64,000 nucleotides of DNA, taken from assembly GCF_003671935.1 (NCBI RefSeq), contig NZ_CP032759.1, positions 124,001-188,000 on the forward strand, written 5' to 3'. Source of the DNA: Buchnera aphidicola (Rhopalosiphum maidis). Its GTDB lineage: Bacteria; Pseudomonadota; Gammaproteobacteria; Enterobacterales; Enterobacteriaceae. Positions 15,385-26,023 of this stretch are shown here, piece by piece (the first letter of the stretch is position 1; each line of letters begins with the position of its first letter). The position numbers and the translations under genes were made by a program. The notes under the pieces are model-generated. The model did not search any database, was not told where the DNA came from, and was given only the letters and a program-made list of their open reading frames with translations.

Positions 15385-17196
15385 TCAATTTTTAATTGAA
15401 GAAAAATCAATAGTTTTTTTTAATCGTAATGAAAAAAAATTTTTACTAACTTCTTCTAACTTTTTTAAATTTAATTTCATAGAAAAAAAATCATCGTCAT
15501 CTATAGATTTTTGCAATTTAATTTGTTTTGATCTTATTTTTTTTAATTCTTCTGAAGTAATTAGGTGTTTGTCTTCTTGTAAAGCATTGTTTAAAATATC
15601 TAAAATATATTTAGATTCAATTTTTTTTTCTTTTTTAACCCTGAGATAATAATCATCCTTGGCGTACATAGTAGATTCTTTAATTATATTATTAATATTT
15701 TTATTTTTTAAAAAAACAATATTTTCAATTTGAACTTTTTTTTGTTTATGGCTAGCTTTTTCTAAAGCTTGTACACTAATTAAACCATCAGCATCTACTT
15801 CAAAAGTAACTAAAATACGAACCATACCAGCCTTTTTAGAAGGAATATTTTTTAAAACAAATCTTGAAAGAGAAATACAATCTTTTACTAATTCTCTTTC
15901 TCCTTGTAATACATGAATAAGAATAGAACTTTGATTATCTTTAGAAGTCGTAAATTCTTTCGTCTTAGAAATAGGTATAGGAGTATTACGCAAAATAATT
16001 TTTTCAACAAACCCGCCCATAACTTCAATACCCAAAGAAAGAGGTATCACATCAAGTAAAATTGTTCTTTTTTGAAAAGTATTTTGAACAAGCATACCTG
16101 ATTGCATTGCAGCTCCTATTGCAACAACCTGGTCAGGATTTATAGAAATTAAAGGTGGTCTTCGAAAAAATTTTTTTACTTCCTCGTATACTAATGGAAC
16201 ACGTGTTGATCCACCAACCATAATAACTTCTTTAATATGCTCTACTTTAAGATCAATTTCTTTAAGAATATTAGAACAAATAAATAAAGTTTTTCTAATT
16301 AAATTTTTAATAATTAAATTGAATTCATCACGATAAATAACACCATTCCAATTAAAAAAATTTATTTCTACTTTCTCATATTGAGTAAGTTTTATCTTTA
16401 TTTCTTTCGCTTTTTTAAGCAACAAAGATTGAAAAAAGATATTGCATTTATTTGGAAAATTTAATTTTTTATAAATATAATTAGCTAAGCAAGTATCGAA
16501 ATCATCTCCTCCTAAATTTGAATCACCAGCTGTTCCTAAAACTTCAAATATTCCTTTATTTAACTTTAATATAGAAACATCAAAAGTACCACCTCCTAAA
16601 TCGTAAACCACAACGAGACCTTGTTTATCTAATTGTAAACCATAAGCAACAGCAGCAGAAGTTGGTTCATTTAATAATCTAATTAAATTAATTTTTGCTG
16701 AAATAGCAGCTTTCTTTATAGATTCTTTTTGAAGATTATCAAAATAGGCAGGAACAGTAATTACTGTTGCATCTATTTTTTGATTAAAAAATTCACATGC
16801 TTTTTCCTTTAAAAATTTTAATATTTCGCTAGCAACATCAATAGGAGTAACTAATCCAGCATTTGTATGAAATAAAACCCCTCCATCTTTATTCTCTTCT
16901 ATAACGTATGGTAAAATAGGAAATTCTTTTTTTATAAAATCAATAGAACGACCAATTAAACGTTTCACTGACGTAATTGTATTTATTGGATCTTCAACGA
17001 TTTTTTTTTCTGCTTCCCAGCCAATTAATGGTTTGCTTTTATTAAAATTTACAATTGATGGTAATAAAAAGCGTTTCTTATTATCTGTTAATAAAATAGT
17101 ACGTTCATTTTGTATACTAGCTAAAAGAGAATAAGTAGTTCCAAAATCAATACCTAAAATTAATTTTTTTTTAACTTTATTTTTTGAAAAAAACAT
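15385..17196 (-). CDS. hscA: Hsp70-type chaperone HscA for Fe-S cluster transfer
   Basis: HscA is the specialised Hsp70 that releases the cluster from IscU in an ATP-driven cycle with HscB. It has 603 residues (E. coli 616). The ATPase domain shows [12 protein letters not shown] near residue 16, [15 protein letters not shown] near residue 190 and [12 protein letters not shown] near residue 327. The substrate-binding domain follows with [15 protein letters not shown] and a helical lid. It lies 17 bases upstream of fdx and 36 bases downstream of hscB. Confidence 0.97.
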   Translation of the reverse strand: MFFSKNKVKKKLILGIDFGTTYSLLASIQNERTILLTDNKKRFLLPSIVNFNKSKPLIGWEAEKKIVEDPINTITSVKRLIGRSIDFIKKEFPILPYVIEENKDGGVLFHTNAGLVTPIDVASEILKFLKEKACEFFNQKIDATVITVPAYFDNLQKESIKKAAISAKINLIRLLNEPTSAAVAYGLQLDKQGLVVVYDLGGGTFDVSILKLNKGIFEVLGTAGDSNLGGDDFDTCLANYIYKKLNFPNKCNIFFQSLLLKKAKEIKIKLTQYEKVEINFFNWNGVIYRDEFNLIIKNLIRKTLFICSNILKEIDLKVEHIKEVIMVGGSTRVPLVYEEVKKFFRRPPLISINPDQVVAIGAAMQSGMLVQNTFQKRTILLDVIPLSLGIEVMGGFVEKIILRNTPIPISKTKEFTTSKDNQSSILIHVLQGERELVKDCISLSRFVLKNIPSKKAGMVRILVTFEVDADGLISVQALEKASHKQKKVQIENIVFLKNKNINNIIKESTMYAKDDYYLRVKKEKKIESKYILDILNNALQEDKHLITSEELKKIRSKQIKLQKSIDDDDFFSMKLNLKKLEEVSKNFFSLRLKKTIDFSSIKN

Positions 17197-17232
17197 GTAG
17201 AAAATCCTAATTTATCTAACTTAGATAAGTTA

Positions 17233-17730
17233 TTATTGTTTCTTTAAACGAGTTTGTATTTTTTTAAAAAATAGAAGTTCAGTTATTAATCGAATAACGT
17301 CATTCCATTTTTTTTCGTCAAATTTAATTTCAATTGTTTTTTCATAATTTTTTATTATATTTTTTATTTTTTTAAAAAAAATTTCAATTTGAACTTCATC
17401 ACAATTGTTTTCTGTTAAAAAATCTAATTCTTCATATAAAAAAAAATATTTTTTTAAAAAATCTTTATCTTCACACAAAAACTTTTCTTTACTAATTTTA
17501 AAACCATTTAAGGAAAGTAAATATATACCTCTCTTTAATGAATCTTGTAAAATCTTATACCCTTTATTAATTTCAATTGATTTTTGTAAAACAATTTTCT
17601 TTTCAAATTCAGAACAATGTATGAATAAATCTGGATGAAATTTTAATTGTAACTTATAAAAGGCTTCAGAAAGTAAAGATTTATTAATTCTATATTTTTT
17701 CGGTAAATTAAATAATGTAAAATAATCCAT
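17233..17730 (-). CDS. hscB: J-protein co-chaperone HscB
   Basis: HscB delivers IscU to HscA and stimulates its ATPase. The 165 residues compare with 171 in E. coli. The N-terminal J domain has the invariant HPD motif in LKFHPDLF near residue 32, and the C-terminal part is a helical IscU-binding domain. The start [10 protein letters not shown] is the family start. In E. coli iscA lies between iscU and hscB; here it is lost and the 99-base gap holds a hairpin. Confidence 0.95.
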   Translation of the reverse strand: MDYFTLFNLPKKYRINKSLLSEAFYKLQLKFHPDLFIHCSEFEKKIVLQKSIEINKGYKILQDSLKRGIYLLSLNGFKISKEKFLCEDKDFLKKYFFLYEELDFLTENNCDEVQIEIFFKKIKNIIKNYEKTIEIKFDEKKWNDVIRLITELLFFKKIQTRLKKQ

Positions 17731-17777
17731 AAACCACCTAAGTTACACTATATTTCAAAAATTTATAATGCATAATT

Positions 17778-17809
17778 AAATGTTGAAAGAACATTTTCTT
17801 TCAACATTT
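17778..17809. terminator. Hairpin inside the isc operon, between iscU and hscB
   Basis: AAATGTTGAAAG and CTTTCAACATTT form a perfect 12-pair stem with an 8-base loop. It occupies the gap where iscA has been deleted. The tail after the stem is AATTATG on the operon strand, so a full terminator is doubtful. Attenuation or mRNA processing that lowers hscBA-fdx relative to iscSU is possible. Confidence 0.5.
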
Positions 17810-17829
17810 TAATTAAAAAAAATTAAAAG

Positions 17830-18216
17830 TTAGTTTTTATTTCTTTTACTTTTATAATCTGAAATAGCAGCTTTAATAGCATCTTCTGCTAAAATAGAAC
17901 AATGTATTTTTACTGGCGGTAATTCTAATTCTTCAACTATATTAGTATTTTTAATCGCTTCTGCTTCTTTTATAGATTTACCTTTAATCCATTCTGTAAC
18001 TAAAGAGCTAGAAGCTATTGCAGAACCGCAACCATAAGTTTTAAAACAAGCATCTTCAATGATACCCTTATTATTAACTTTAATTTGTAATTTCATTACA
18101 TCACCGCAAGCAGGGGCTCCTACCAATCCACTTCCTACGTTAGAATCAGAATTAGAGAATGATCCGACATTACGTGGATTTTCATAATGATCCATAACTT
18201 TTTTACTATAAGCCAT
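17830..18216 (-). CDS. iscU: Fe-S cluster scaffold protein IscU
   Basis: IscU is the scaffold on which IscS sulfur and iron form [2Fe-2S] clusters. Its 128 residues equal E. coli. All three ligand cysteines are present at 37 (APACGDV), 63 (YGCGSA) and 106 (KIHCSIL), with Asp39. The HscA recognition motif LPPVK is at residues 99-103. It follows iscS after 37 bases. A hairpin follows. Confidence 0.98.
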   Translation of the reverse strand: MAYSKKVMDHYENPRNVGSFSNSDSNVGSGLVGAPACGDVMKLQIKVNNKGIIEDACFKTYGCGSAIASSSLVTEWIKGKSIKEAEAIKNTNIVEELELPPVKIHCSILAEDAIKAAISDYKSKRNKN

Positions 18217-18253
18217 TTTTCAATTACCTTCTTATCTGTTTAATTTAATTACT

Positions 18254-19468
18254 TTAACTATGATCCCATTCTATACTGTTTAAATCAACTCCTGATTTAA
18301 ACATTTCCCATAAAGGTGAAAGAGCACGCAATCTATGAATTGATTTATGTACTGACTTTATTGTATGTTGAATTTCTTCTTTCGTTGTAAATCTTCCAAT
18401 TGAAAATCGAATAGAACTATGTGCTAATTCATCTTTAATTCCTAAAGCTCTTAAAACATAAGAAGGTTCTAAACTTGAAGAAGTACATGCAGAACCAGAA
18501 GAAATAGCTAAATCTTTAAGTGCCATAATTAGTGATTCACCTTCAATGTAATTAAAACTAACATTTAAAATATGAGGTGCACCTTGTTTTAAATCACTAT
18601 TTAAATAAACCTCTTCAATATTTTTAATACCATTCCAAAGATCGTTTCTTAAATTGGTTAAATGAATAAAATCATCATTTATTTTCTTTCTAGCTAACTT
18701 AAAAGCTTCACCCATTCCAACAATTTGATGAACCGGTAAAGTTCCTGCACGCATTCCTCTTTCATGACCTCCTCCATGTGATAATGCTAATAAACGTACA
18801 CGTGGTTTTCGACGAACGTATAAACCTCCAATGCCCTTAGGTCCATATATTTTATGAGCTGAAAAAGACATTAGATCCACAAATAAATTTTTTAGATTAA
18901 TAGCTATTTTTCCTACACTTTGAGTGGCGTCAACATGAAAAAAAACATCATGAGATCTGCAAATTTTAGATATATTGGTAATGTCTTGTATAATCCCAGT
19001 TTCATTATTTACATGCATTATTGAAACCAGTATAGTATTTTTGTTTATATTTTTTTTTAAATCATTTAAATCAATGATGCCGTTATTTTTAGGTGTAAGA
19101 TAAGTTACAGAAAAACCTACACTTTCCAAATATCTACATGCATCTAATACAGATTTATGCTCTGTTTTACTCGTAATAATATGATTACCCTTTTTTTTAT
19201 GGAAAAAAGCTATACCTTTAATAGCTAAATTATTTGCTTCAGTCGCACCAGAGGTAAAAATAATTTCTCGAGAATCTGAGCCAATTAACTCTGATATTTC
19301 ATTACGAGCAATGTCAATGACTTCTTCAGCTTCCCAACCAAATTTATGCGAACGAGAAGCAGGGTTTCCAAATATTCCATCTATTGTTAAATAATTCATC
19401 ATTTTTTTTGCAACTTTAAATTCTACTGGTGTAGTAGCTGCATAATCTAAATAAATTGGAGTTTTCAC
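18254..19468 (-). CDS. iscS: Cysteine desulfurase IscS
   Basis: IscS takes sulfur from cysteine for Fe-S clusters and for tRNA thiolation. PLP binds the Lys in [12 protein letters not shown] near residue 206, and the active-site Cys is in [15 protein letters not shown] near residue 328. Two GTG codons could start it. I prefer the second, giving [14 protein letters not shown] and 404 residues as in E. coli, with AAGG about 11 bases upstream; the first GTG (at 19480) would add four codons and overlap that site. The regulator iscR, normally first in the operon, is absent. Confidence 0.95.
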   Translation of the reverse strand: MKTPIYLDYAATTPVEFKVAKKMMNYLTIDGIFGNPASRSHKFGWEAEEVIDIARNEISELIGSDSREIIFTSGATEANNLAIKGIAFFHKKKGNHIITSKTEHKSVLDACRYLESVGFSVTYLTPKNNGIIDLNDLKKNINKNTILVSIMHVNNETGIIQDITNISKICRSHDVFFHVDATQSVGKIAINLKNLFVDLMSFSAHKIYGPKGIGGLYVRRKPRVRLLALSHGGGHERGMRAGTLPVHQIVGMGEAFKLARKKINDDFIHLTNLRNDLWNGIKNIEEVYLNSDLKQGAPHILNVSFNYIEGESLIMALKDLAISSGSACTSSSLEPSYVLRALGIKDELAHSSIRFSIGRFTTKEEIQHTIKSVHKSIHRLRALSPLWEMFKSGVDLNSIEWDHS

Positions 19469-19591
19469 TAAGTTGTTCACCTTATATAATTATTGTAAAA
19501 AAACTAAAAAAAATAATATTGTATTATTTTAACAAACATTTAAAAATAAAAGTAAATACAAATTAAAAGTAAAAATATATAATATACAAAC

Positions 19592-19620
19592 TAGACTTTT
19601 AACTTAATTAGGAATATAAT
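19592..19620 (+). promoter_or_regulatory. Promoter for tRNA-Trp
   Basis: TAGACT and a perfect TATAAT (19615-19620) are separated by 17 bases. The tRNA begins 25 bases after the -10 box, which fits a short 5' leader. Confidence 0.55.
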
Positions 19621-19644
19621 TGTTTTTAAAATTTAAATATCATT

Positions 19645-19721
19645 AGGGGTGTAGTTCAATTTGGTAGAGCATCGGTCTCCAAAACCGAAAGTTGTAGGTT
19701 CAAGTCCTTCCACCCCTGCCA
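19645..19721 (+). tRNA. trpT: tRNA-Trp (CCA anticodon)
   Basis: The 77-base sequence folds as a cloverleaf: AGGGGTG pairs with CACCCCT, the T arm has GGTTCAAGTCC, and the anticodon CCA (19679-19681) sits in the loop CTCCAAA. The 3' CCA end is encoded. It is close to E. coli trpT and, as there, lies upstream of the ilv genes. Confidence 0.97.
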
Positions 19722-19789
19722 AAAATCTCACTCATTTTTTTTTAAAAAAACTTAATCTTATTAAATCAAAGAAAAACAATATCAACTGA

Positions 19790-19817
19790 TTATCATATTT
19801 TTTTTATGATATATAAT
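19790..19817 (+). promoter_or_regulatory. Possible ilvD promoter
   Basis: TTATCA (19790-19795) and TATAAT (19812-19817) are 16 bases apart, about 108 bases before the ilvD start. A seven-pair hairpin TATCATA/TATGATA overlaps the site. No ilv leader peptide or attenuator of the E. coli type is visible in the remaining sequence. Confidence 0.35.
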
Positions 19818-19924
19818 TCCTTTTTTTAAAAATAAAAAAAAATCTTTAAAAATTTAAAAAAATATACCTTTTTTAAAAAAATCCTAAAAAATAATAAGAA
19901 ATATTTCTAGGAGTAATTTATAAA

Positions 19925-21778
19925 ATGCCTAAATATCGTTCATTTACAACTACACATGGAAGGAATATGTCTGGAGCAAGATCTTTATGGCGTGCTACAG
20001 GTATGACAGATGAAGACTTTAAAAAACCTATTATTGCAATAGTAAATTCATTTTCTCAATTTGTACCAGGACACATTCATTTGCAAGAAGTCGGTAAAAT
20101 AATTTCTAAAGAAATAAAAAAATACGGTGGTGTTCCAAAAGAATTTAATACTATTGCTATAGATGACGGAATAGCAATGGGTCATTCAGGAATGTTATAT
20201 TCTTTACCATCTCGTGAATTAATTGCAGATTCTATAGAATATGTAATTAACGCACATTGTGTTGATGCAATTATATGTGTTTCAAATTGTGATAAAATAA
20301 CTCCGGCAATGTTTATGGCTGCATTACGTTTAAATATACCATCAGTCTTTGTTTCAGGTGGACCAATGGAAGCAGGTAAAATAAACAGAAAAGATAAAAT
20401 AGAAAAAATTGATTTAGTTGATGCCATAATACATGGAGGAAATCCTAATCAATCAGATGATTTTTTAAGAAAAGTGGAGCTTTCAGCTTGTCCTACCTGT
20501 GGTTCTTGTTCAGGTATGTTTACAGCAAACTCTATGAATTGTTTAATAGAAGCTATAGGTTTAGCTTTACCTGGAAATGGAACACTATTAGCAACGCATA
20601 TTGATCGTAAAAAATTATTTAAGAAAGCAGCAGAAACTGTTGTTAAAATTACACAAGATTATTATCTTAATAATAATAAAGACATTTTACCACGAAATAT
20701 AGCAAATAAAGAATCTTTTGAAAATGCTATGGCTCTAGATATTGCGATGGGAGGTTCTACTAATACTATTCTACATTTATTAGCTGCAGCTTATGAAGGC
20801 AATATTGATTTTAAAATGTCAGACATTAACACACTTTCAAAAAAAATTCCTCACATTTGCAAAGTTGCTCCAAGTACTAATTTATATCATGTAGAAGATG
20901 TACATCGAGCAGGTGGTGTAATGAGAATTTTAGGAGAACTAAATCGTTCTAATTTATTGAATAAAAAAACAAAAAATATATTAGGATTAAATTTAGAAGA
21001 AACATTAAAAAAATATGACATTTTATCTGCAAAAAACAAAAATATAATAAAGATGTTTCATGCAGGACCAGGTGGTACTCGTACAGTAAAACCTTTTTCT
21101 CAAAATTACAGATGGGATAAATTAGACAACGATCGTGTTAATGGATGTATTCGTTCATACGATAATGCCTATAGCAAAAATGGTGGTTTATCTGTTTTAT
21201 ATGGAAATTTAGCAAAAAATGGATGTATAATAAAAACAGCGAGCATAGACAAAAAAAATTATATTTTTTCTGGATTTGCTAAGGTATATGAAAGTCAAGA
21301 AGAAGCTGTTACTGCTATTTTATCAGGAAAAATAATTTCTGGTGATGTTGTAGTTATTCGTTATGAAGGTCCTAAAGGTGGACCAGGTATGCAAGAAATG
21401 CTATATCCGACAACATATTTGAAATCTATGAATTTAGATAAAGAATGCGCATTAATCACTGACGGGCGATTTTCTGGTGGAACATCTGGTTTATCTATAG
21501 GTCATATATCACCTGAAGCAGCAAATAAAGGTATTATAGCTGTAGTAAAAAATGGTGATAATATTCAAATTAATATTGAAAAAAAAACAATTCATTTAAA
21601 TATTACAGAAAAAGAATTAAATCTTCGTATTATTAAAGAAAACCTAAAAGGTTCTAAAGCATATAAACCCCTAAATCGAATAAGAAATGTTTCTTTTGCT
21701 CTGCGTGCTTATGCACATTTTGCTTCTAGTGCAGATACAGGTGCAATAAGAAACAAAAAGAAATTATTCAATTTTTAA
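19925..21778 (+). CDS. ilvD: Dihydroxy-acid dehydratase
   Basis: IlvD dehydrates 2,3-dihydroxy acids to the keto acids that become isoleucine and valine. These are essential amino acids that the aphid receives from its symbiont. It has 617 residues (E. coli 616). Fe-S ligand cysteines lie in [10 protein letters not shown] near residue 121 and [18 protein letters not shown] near residue 192. [19 protein letters not shown] is the C-terminal signature. TAGGAG precedes the start. It is followed 67 bases later by ilvC, the enzyme of the step before. Confidence 0.98.
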   Translation: MPKYRSFTTTHGRNMSGARSLWRATGMTDEDFKKPIIAIVNSFSQFVPGHIHLQEVGKIISKEIKKYGGVPKEFNTIAIDDGIAMGHSGMLYSLPSRELIADSIEYVINAHCVDAIICVSNCDKITPAMFMAALRLNIPSVFVSGGPMEAGKINRKDKIEKIDLVDAIIHGGNPNQSDDFLRKVELSACPTCGSCSGMFTANSMNCLIEAIGLALPGNGTLLATHIDRKKLFKKAAETVVKITQDYYLNNNKDILPRNIANKESFENAMALDIAMGGSTNTILHLLAAAYEGNIDFKMSDINTLSKKIPHICKVAPSTNLYHVEDVHRAGGVMRILGELNRSNLLNKKTKNILGLNLEETLKKYDILSAKNKNIIKMFHAGPGGTRTVKPFSQNYRWDKLDNDRVNGCIRSYDNAYSKNGGLSVLYGNLAKNGCIIKTASIDKKNYIFSGFAKVYESQEEAVTAILSGKIISGDVVVIRYEGPKGGPGMQEMLYPTTYLKSMNLDKECALITDGRFSGGTSGLSIGHISPEAANKGIIAVVKNGDNIQINIEKKTIHLNITEKELNLRIIKENLKGSKAYKPLNRIRNVSFALRAYAHFASSADTGAIRNKKKLFNF

Positions 21779-21845
21779 AAAATAAAAATTTGTCATTAAT
21801 AATGGTAAATATTAAATAAATTTTAAAGACTTAGGAATTACTGAA

Positions 21846-23321
21846 ATGAATTATTTTAATAAATTATCTTTTCGTAAAAAAATTAATGAAATTAAGAAAT
21901 GTCGTTTTATGAAGAGAAACGAATTTAAAAATGAAAACGAAATTTTAAAAAATAAAAAAATAGTTATTGTAGGTTGTGGATCACAAGGTTTAAATCAGGG
22001 TTTAAATATGAGAGATTCTGGATTAAATGTTTCTTTTGCACTTAAAAAAAAGAGCATTTTAAAAAAAAATACTTCCTGGTTAAACGCTACTAAAAATAAT
22101 TTTGAAGTTAACGATTATGATTCATTAATACCAAATGCGGACCTAGTTATTAATTTAACACCGGATAAACAACATGAAAATGTTGTAAAAGAATTGCAAA
22201 AATTAATGAAAAAAGATTCATTTTTAGGTTATTCACATGGATTTAATATTGTAGAATGTGGTGAAGTTATACGAAAAGACATAACAGTGATTATGGTCGC
22301 ACCAAAATGTCCTGGAACAGAAGTTCGAGAAGAGTTCAAAAGAGGATTTGGAGTACCTACATTAATTGCAGTTCATGATGAAAATGATCCTAATAAAATC
22401 GGATTAGAAATTGCGAAAGCATGGGCTTTTTCAACAGGTGGACATCGTGCTGGAGTATTAGAATCCTCATTTGTAGCTGAAGTAAAATCAGATTTAATGG
22501 GAGAACAAACAATTTTATGCGGAATGCTGCAAACAGCGTCTTTAATATGTTACGAAAAATTAATTAAAGATGAATATGATCCTTCTTATGCAGCAAAATT
22601 AATACAATATGGTTGGGAGACAATTACAGAATCTCTTAAACATGGAGGTATTACGTTAATGATGGACAGACTCTCTAATCCATCAAAAATAAGAGCATAT
22701 AAAATATCTAATGCAATAAAAAAGATATTATCACCTTTATTTAAAAAACATATGGATGATATTATTTCAGGTGATTTTTCTAAAGAAATGATGATAGATT
22801 GGCATAATAATGATAAAAAACTATTAAATTGGCGCGAAAATACAAAAAACACATCTTTTGAAAAAAATACTCTTTCTTATTCAAAAAAAATATCAGAACA
22901 AGATTATTACGATCATGGAACACTAATGGTAGCTATATTGAAATCAGGTATTGAATTAGCTTTTGAAACCATGATTAATACAGGTATCATAAGTGAATCA
23001 GCTTATTACGAATCTTTACATGAACTACCATTAATTGCAAACACGATTGCAAGAAAAAAATTATATGAAATGAATATAGTGATTTCAGATACAGCAGAAT
23101 ATGGAAGTTATCTATTTTCAGAATCAGCATATCCTATTTTAAAAAAATTTATTATTAATCTTGAAAGAAATGACTTAGGATCTTCGTTAAATAAAACAAA
23201 AATAAACAATGTTGAATTATATAAAATTAACGAAAAAATTCGTAATCATCCAATTGAAATTGTTGGAAAAAAATTAAGAAAATATATGAAAGAAATGAAA
23301 TCAATTTGTGTTGAAAAATAA
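21846..23321 (+). CDS. ilvC: Ketol-acid reductoisomerase (NADP+), class II
   Basis: IlvC isomerises and reduces acetohydroxy acids in isoleucine and valine synthesis. The 491 residues equal the long enterobacterial class II enzyme. The nucleotide fold reads [19 protein letters not shown] near residue 40, and metal ligands fall in the [15 protein letters not shown] segment near residue 215. [15 protein letters not shown] marks the duplicated C-terminal knot. In E. coli ilvY regulates ilvC divergently; here ilvY is absent and the gene simply follows ilvD. Confidence 0.97.
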   Translation: MNYFNKLSFRKKINEIKKCRFMKRNEFKNENEILKNKKIVIVGCGSQGLNQGLNMRDSGLNVSFALKKKSILKKNTSWLNATKNNFEVNDYDSLIPNADLVINLTPDKQHENVVKELQKLMKKDSFLGYSHGFNIVECGEVIRKDITVIMVAPKCPGTEVREEFKRGFGVPTLIAVHDENDPNKIGLEIAKAWAFSTGGHRAGVLESSFVAEVKSDLMGEQTILCGMLQTASLICYEKLIKDEYDPSYAAKLIQYGWETITESLKHGGITLMMDRLSNPSKIRAYKISNAIKKILSPLFKKHMDDIISGDFSKEMMIDWHNNDKKLLNWRENTKNTSFEKNTLSYSKKISEQDYYDHGTLMVAILKSGIELAFETMINTGIISESAYYESLHELPLIANTIARKKLYEMNIVISDTAEYGSYLFSESAYPILKKFIINLERNDLGSSLNKTKINNVELYKINEKIRNHPIEIVGKKLRKYMKEMKSICVEK

Positions 23322-23399
23322 AATCCAAATTTACCAAATTGTAATTTTTTTAAGAATTTTAAAAAACCAATTATTTAATTAATCTAAAATTATCATTTT

Positions 23400-25364
23400 A
23401 TGCCTCTTAATTTTAATCAAAGAAATGCTATAGAACTTATTAATGGTCCCTGCTTAATATTAGCAGGGGCTGGTTCAGGAAAAACAAAAGTTATTATCAA
23501 TAAAATTATTTATTTAATAAATTATTGTCAATGTAAACCCGGAAATATTATCGCTGTTACGTTTACTAATAAAGCTGCTCATGAAATAAAAGTTCGTCTT
23601 GCAAAAAATTTAAATTATTTGCAAATAAAAAAAATGATTATTTCTACTTTTCATTCACTTGGATTAGAAATTATTAAAAAAGAAATTAATGCATTGGAAT
23701 TTGATTCTAATTTTTCTTTATTTGATGAAAAAGATCAAATGATTTTATTAAAGAAAATATGCAATAAAAATATAAAAAATAACACAAAATTATTAAAAAA
23801 ATTAGTATTCATGATTTCTTTTTGGAAAAATAAATTTCTTACTCCTTTACAAGTACAGTTATCAGCACAATCAAATTTAGAAAAAGATTTCGGATACTTG
23901 TATGAAGAATATAACTCTTATTTACGCAAATCAAATATATTAGATTTTGACGATTTAATTTGCATACCAACAACTTTATTGAAAAACAATCAAATTATAC
24001 AAAATCGCTGGCAAAAAAAAATTTCTTATCTATTAGTAGATGAATATCAAGATACAAATAATAGTCAGTACGAATTAATAAAAATGCTTACTAATATAAA
24101 TTCAAATTTTACTTTAGTAGGAGATGATGATCAATCAATATATTCATGGAGAGGTGCCAAACCGCAAAATATTTTTCTATTAAAAGAAGATTTTCCCAAT
24201 TTAAAAGTCATAAAAATGGAACAAAATTATCGTTCTTATGGAAGAATACTTAAAGCAGCAAATAAGTTAATCTCAAATAATTTACATTATTTTAAAAAAA
24301 ATTTATTTTCTACTCTAGAATATGGTAAAAAAATAAAGGTTATAATTGGACAAAATGAAGAAATCGAAGCAGAAAAAATAGCAGATAAAATAATTAATCA
24401 ATGTTCGGATAACATAATACAATACAAAGATTATGCCATACTATATCGTGGAAATTATCAATCTCAAATTCTTGAAAAAACTTTATTAAAAAAAAATATC
24501 CCCTATGATATTTCTAGCAGTTCATCATTTTTTTCTCGTCCTGAAATAAAAGATTTATTAAGTTATCTTCGTTTAATTGTTAATCCAAACGATAACTATG
24601 CATTTATAAGAATTCTAAATATTCCTCATCGTAAAATTGGATTAACTACACTAAACAAATTAGAAGAACTATCTATTAAAAAAAATAAAAGTCTTTTCGA
24701 AATAAGCAACGATATAGAAATAAAAAAAATTTTAAGAGAAACAACAATAAAAAAAATAAAAAATTTTATTTCTTGGGTAAATAACATAATTGCATTATCG
24801 CATCTTAAACCAGATGATGTTTTAGATAATATTATTAATGATACTAAATATGAATTATGGTTAACTAAAACTTTAAAAGAACCTAAAAAAATTCAAAAAA
24901 GTATAAATAATATTTACACTTTATCAAATTGGTTAAAAGACATGTTAAAAGGAAATGAATTTGAAAAACCAATGAATCTATTACAAATTGTTAAAAAAAT
25001 GACTTTACGAGATGTTTTAGAAAAAAAAATAAAAAAAAATCAAGTTCAAAAAAATCGAGTACAATTGATGACATTACATTCATCTAAAGGACTAGAATTT
25101 TCTTCAGTTTTTATAATTGGTATGAATGAAGGTATTTTACCTAATATAAAAAGTATTAATAATGATAATATTGAAGAGGAAAGAAGACTAACTTATGTAG
25201 GTATGACAAGAGCAAAAAAAGAATTATTCTTTACATATTGTCAAACTAGAATTCAATATGGACAAAAATTAAATACACTTCCTAGTAGATTTTTATTTGA
25301 GTTGCCTCAGGAGGATTTACAGTGGGATAAAGATATTTATTTTCATAAATTTTATAAAAAATAA
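23400..25364 (+). CDS. rep: ATP-dependent DNA helicase Rep
   Basis: Rep is a 3'-5' superfamily 1A helicase that clears proteins ahead of the replication fork. It has 654 residues versus 673 in E. coli. Motif I LAGAGSGKTKV is near residue 20, motif II LLVDEYQDTN near residue 210, motif III GDDDQSIYSWRGA near residue 240, and motifs V-VI are LMTLHSSKGLEF and RLTYVGMTRAKKE. The helicase core is complete, but the tail ends about 20 residues early, after LPQEDLQWDKD. The missing tail is the region that binds DnaB in E. coli. The ATG has no clear ribosome binding site. Confidence 0.96.
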   Translation: MPLNFNQRNAIELINGPCLILAGAGSGKTKVIINKIIYLINYCQCKPGNIIAVTFTNKAAHEIKVRLAKNLNYLQIKKMIISTFHSLGLEIIKKEINALEFDSNFSLFDEKDQMILLKKICNKNIKNNTKLLKKLVFMISFWKNKFLTPLQVQLSAQSNLEKDFGYLYEEYNSYLRKSNILDFDDLICIPTTLLKNNQIIQNRWQKKISYLLVDEYQDTNNSQYELIKMLTNINSNFTLVGDDDQSIYSWRGAKPQNIFLLKEDFPNLKVIKMEQNYRSYGRILKAANKLISNNLHYFKKNLFSTLEYGKKIKVIIGQNEEIEAEKIADKIINQCSDNIIQYKDYAILYRGNYQSQILEKTLLKKNIPYDISSSSSFFSRPEIKDLLSYLRLIVNPNDNYAFIRILNIPHRKIGLTTLNKLEELSIKKNKSLFEISNDIEIKKILRETTIKKIKNFISWVNNIIALSHLKPDDVLDNIINDTKYELWLTKTLKEPKKIQKSINNIYTLSNWLKDMLKGNEFEKPMNLLQIVKKMTLRDVLEKKIKKNQVQKNRVQLMTLHSSKGLEFSSVFIIGMNEGILPNIKSINNDNIEEERRLTYVGMTRAKKELFFTYCQTRIQYGQKLNTLPSRFLFELPQEDLQWDKDIYFHKFYKK

Positions 25365-25530
25365 AAAAAATATAAAGATAAAAAATTTAAAAAAGATACC
25401 AAAAAAAAATATCTAATTTCAAATAATTAAAATTATTTAATTTTAGTTTAAATCAATTCTCAAAAATGATATTATATTAAGGCTAATTAAATAAATTTAA
25501 ATTTTTTATTATTGAACTAGAGTAAAAAAA

Positions 25531-25857
25531 ATGAACAAAATAATTGAACTTACTGATGACAATTTCGAAAAAAAAGTATTACAATCAAAAAATTTTGTAC
25601 TAGTCGATTTCTGGGCGGAATGGTGTAACCCATGTAAAATACTAGCTCCTATTTTAGAAGAAGTGGCACAAGAATACTTTCATAAAGTTACGTTTGGTAA
25701 ACTAAATATAGAAAAAAATCCAAATACTGCTCCTATTTATTCTATTCGTGGAATTCCAGCATTGCTATTATTTCGTGAAAAAGAAGTTCTTGCTACTAAA
25801 GTAGGAGCAATTTCTAAATTACAACTTAAAGAGTTTTTAAATGAAAATATTCAATAA
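25531..25857 (+). CDS. trxA: Thioredoxin 1
   Basis: TrxA reduces protein disulfides using electrons from thioredoxin reductase. The 108 residues are one short of E. coli. The buried Asp26 and the two active cysteines 32 and 35 are in place, but the motif is WCNPCK, where nearly all thioredoxins have WCGPCK. The cis-Pro loop reads RGIPALLLF. Its position between rep and rho matches E. coli once rhlB and gppA are removed. Confidence 0.96.
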   Translation: MNKIIELTDDNFEKKVLQSKNFVLVDFWAEWCNPCKILAPILEEVAQEYFHKVTFGKLNIEKNPNTAPIYSIRGIPALLLFREKEVLATKVGAISKLQLKEFLNENIQ

Positions 25858-25909
25858 ATATTTATATTATAAATATTATTAATTAATTTTTAATTAAAAA
25901 TTTAATTTT

Positions 25910-26023
25910 ATGAAAAATTTATTAATGAAAATAAAAAAATTTATAATTTATATCACAGTTATCATTTCGAGATTTACCCCGATTTTACTAAGAACCCACC
26001 ATTATGAATCTTACCGCACTTAA
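25910..26023 (+). CDS. Possible leader ORF overlapping the start of rho
   Basis: A 37-codon frame starts with ATG and ends with TAA 20 bases inside rho. Its second half covers an unusually G+C-rich island (TCGAGATTTACCCC... and AGAACCCACC). The rho ATG has no Shine-Dalgarno sequence, so translation of this frame followed by re-initiation could drive rho. The peptide does not match the E. coli RhoL leader peptide as I remember it. The island may instead be conserved at the RNA level. Confidence 0.25.
   Translation: MKNLLMKIKKFIIYITVIISRFTPILLRTHHYESYRT

Noticed and set aside
20182-20427. Minus-strand ORF opposite ilvD, and similar antisense frames inside ilvC, dapF, hslU, pgi, mtlA, rnr and rpsF
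   Set aside because: All lie fully within conserved genes on the other strand and have no recognisable sequence.
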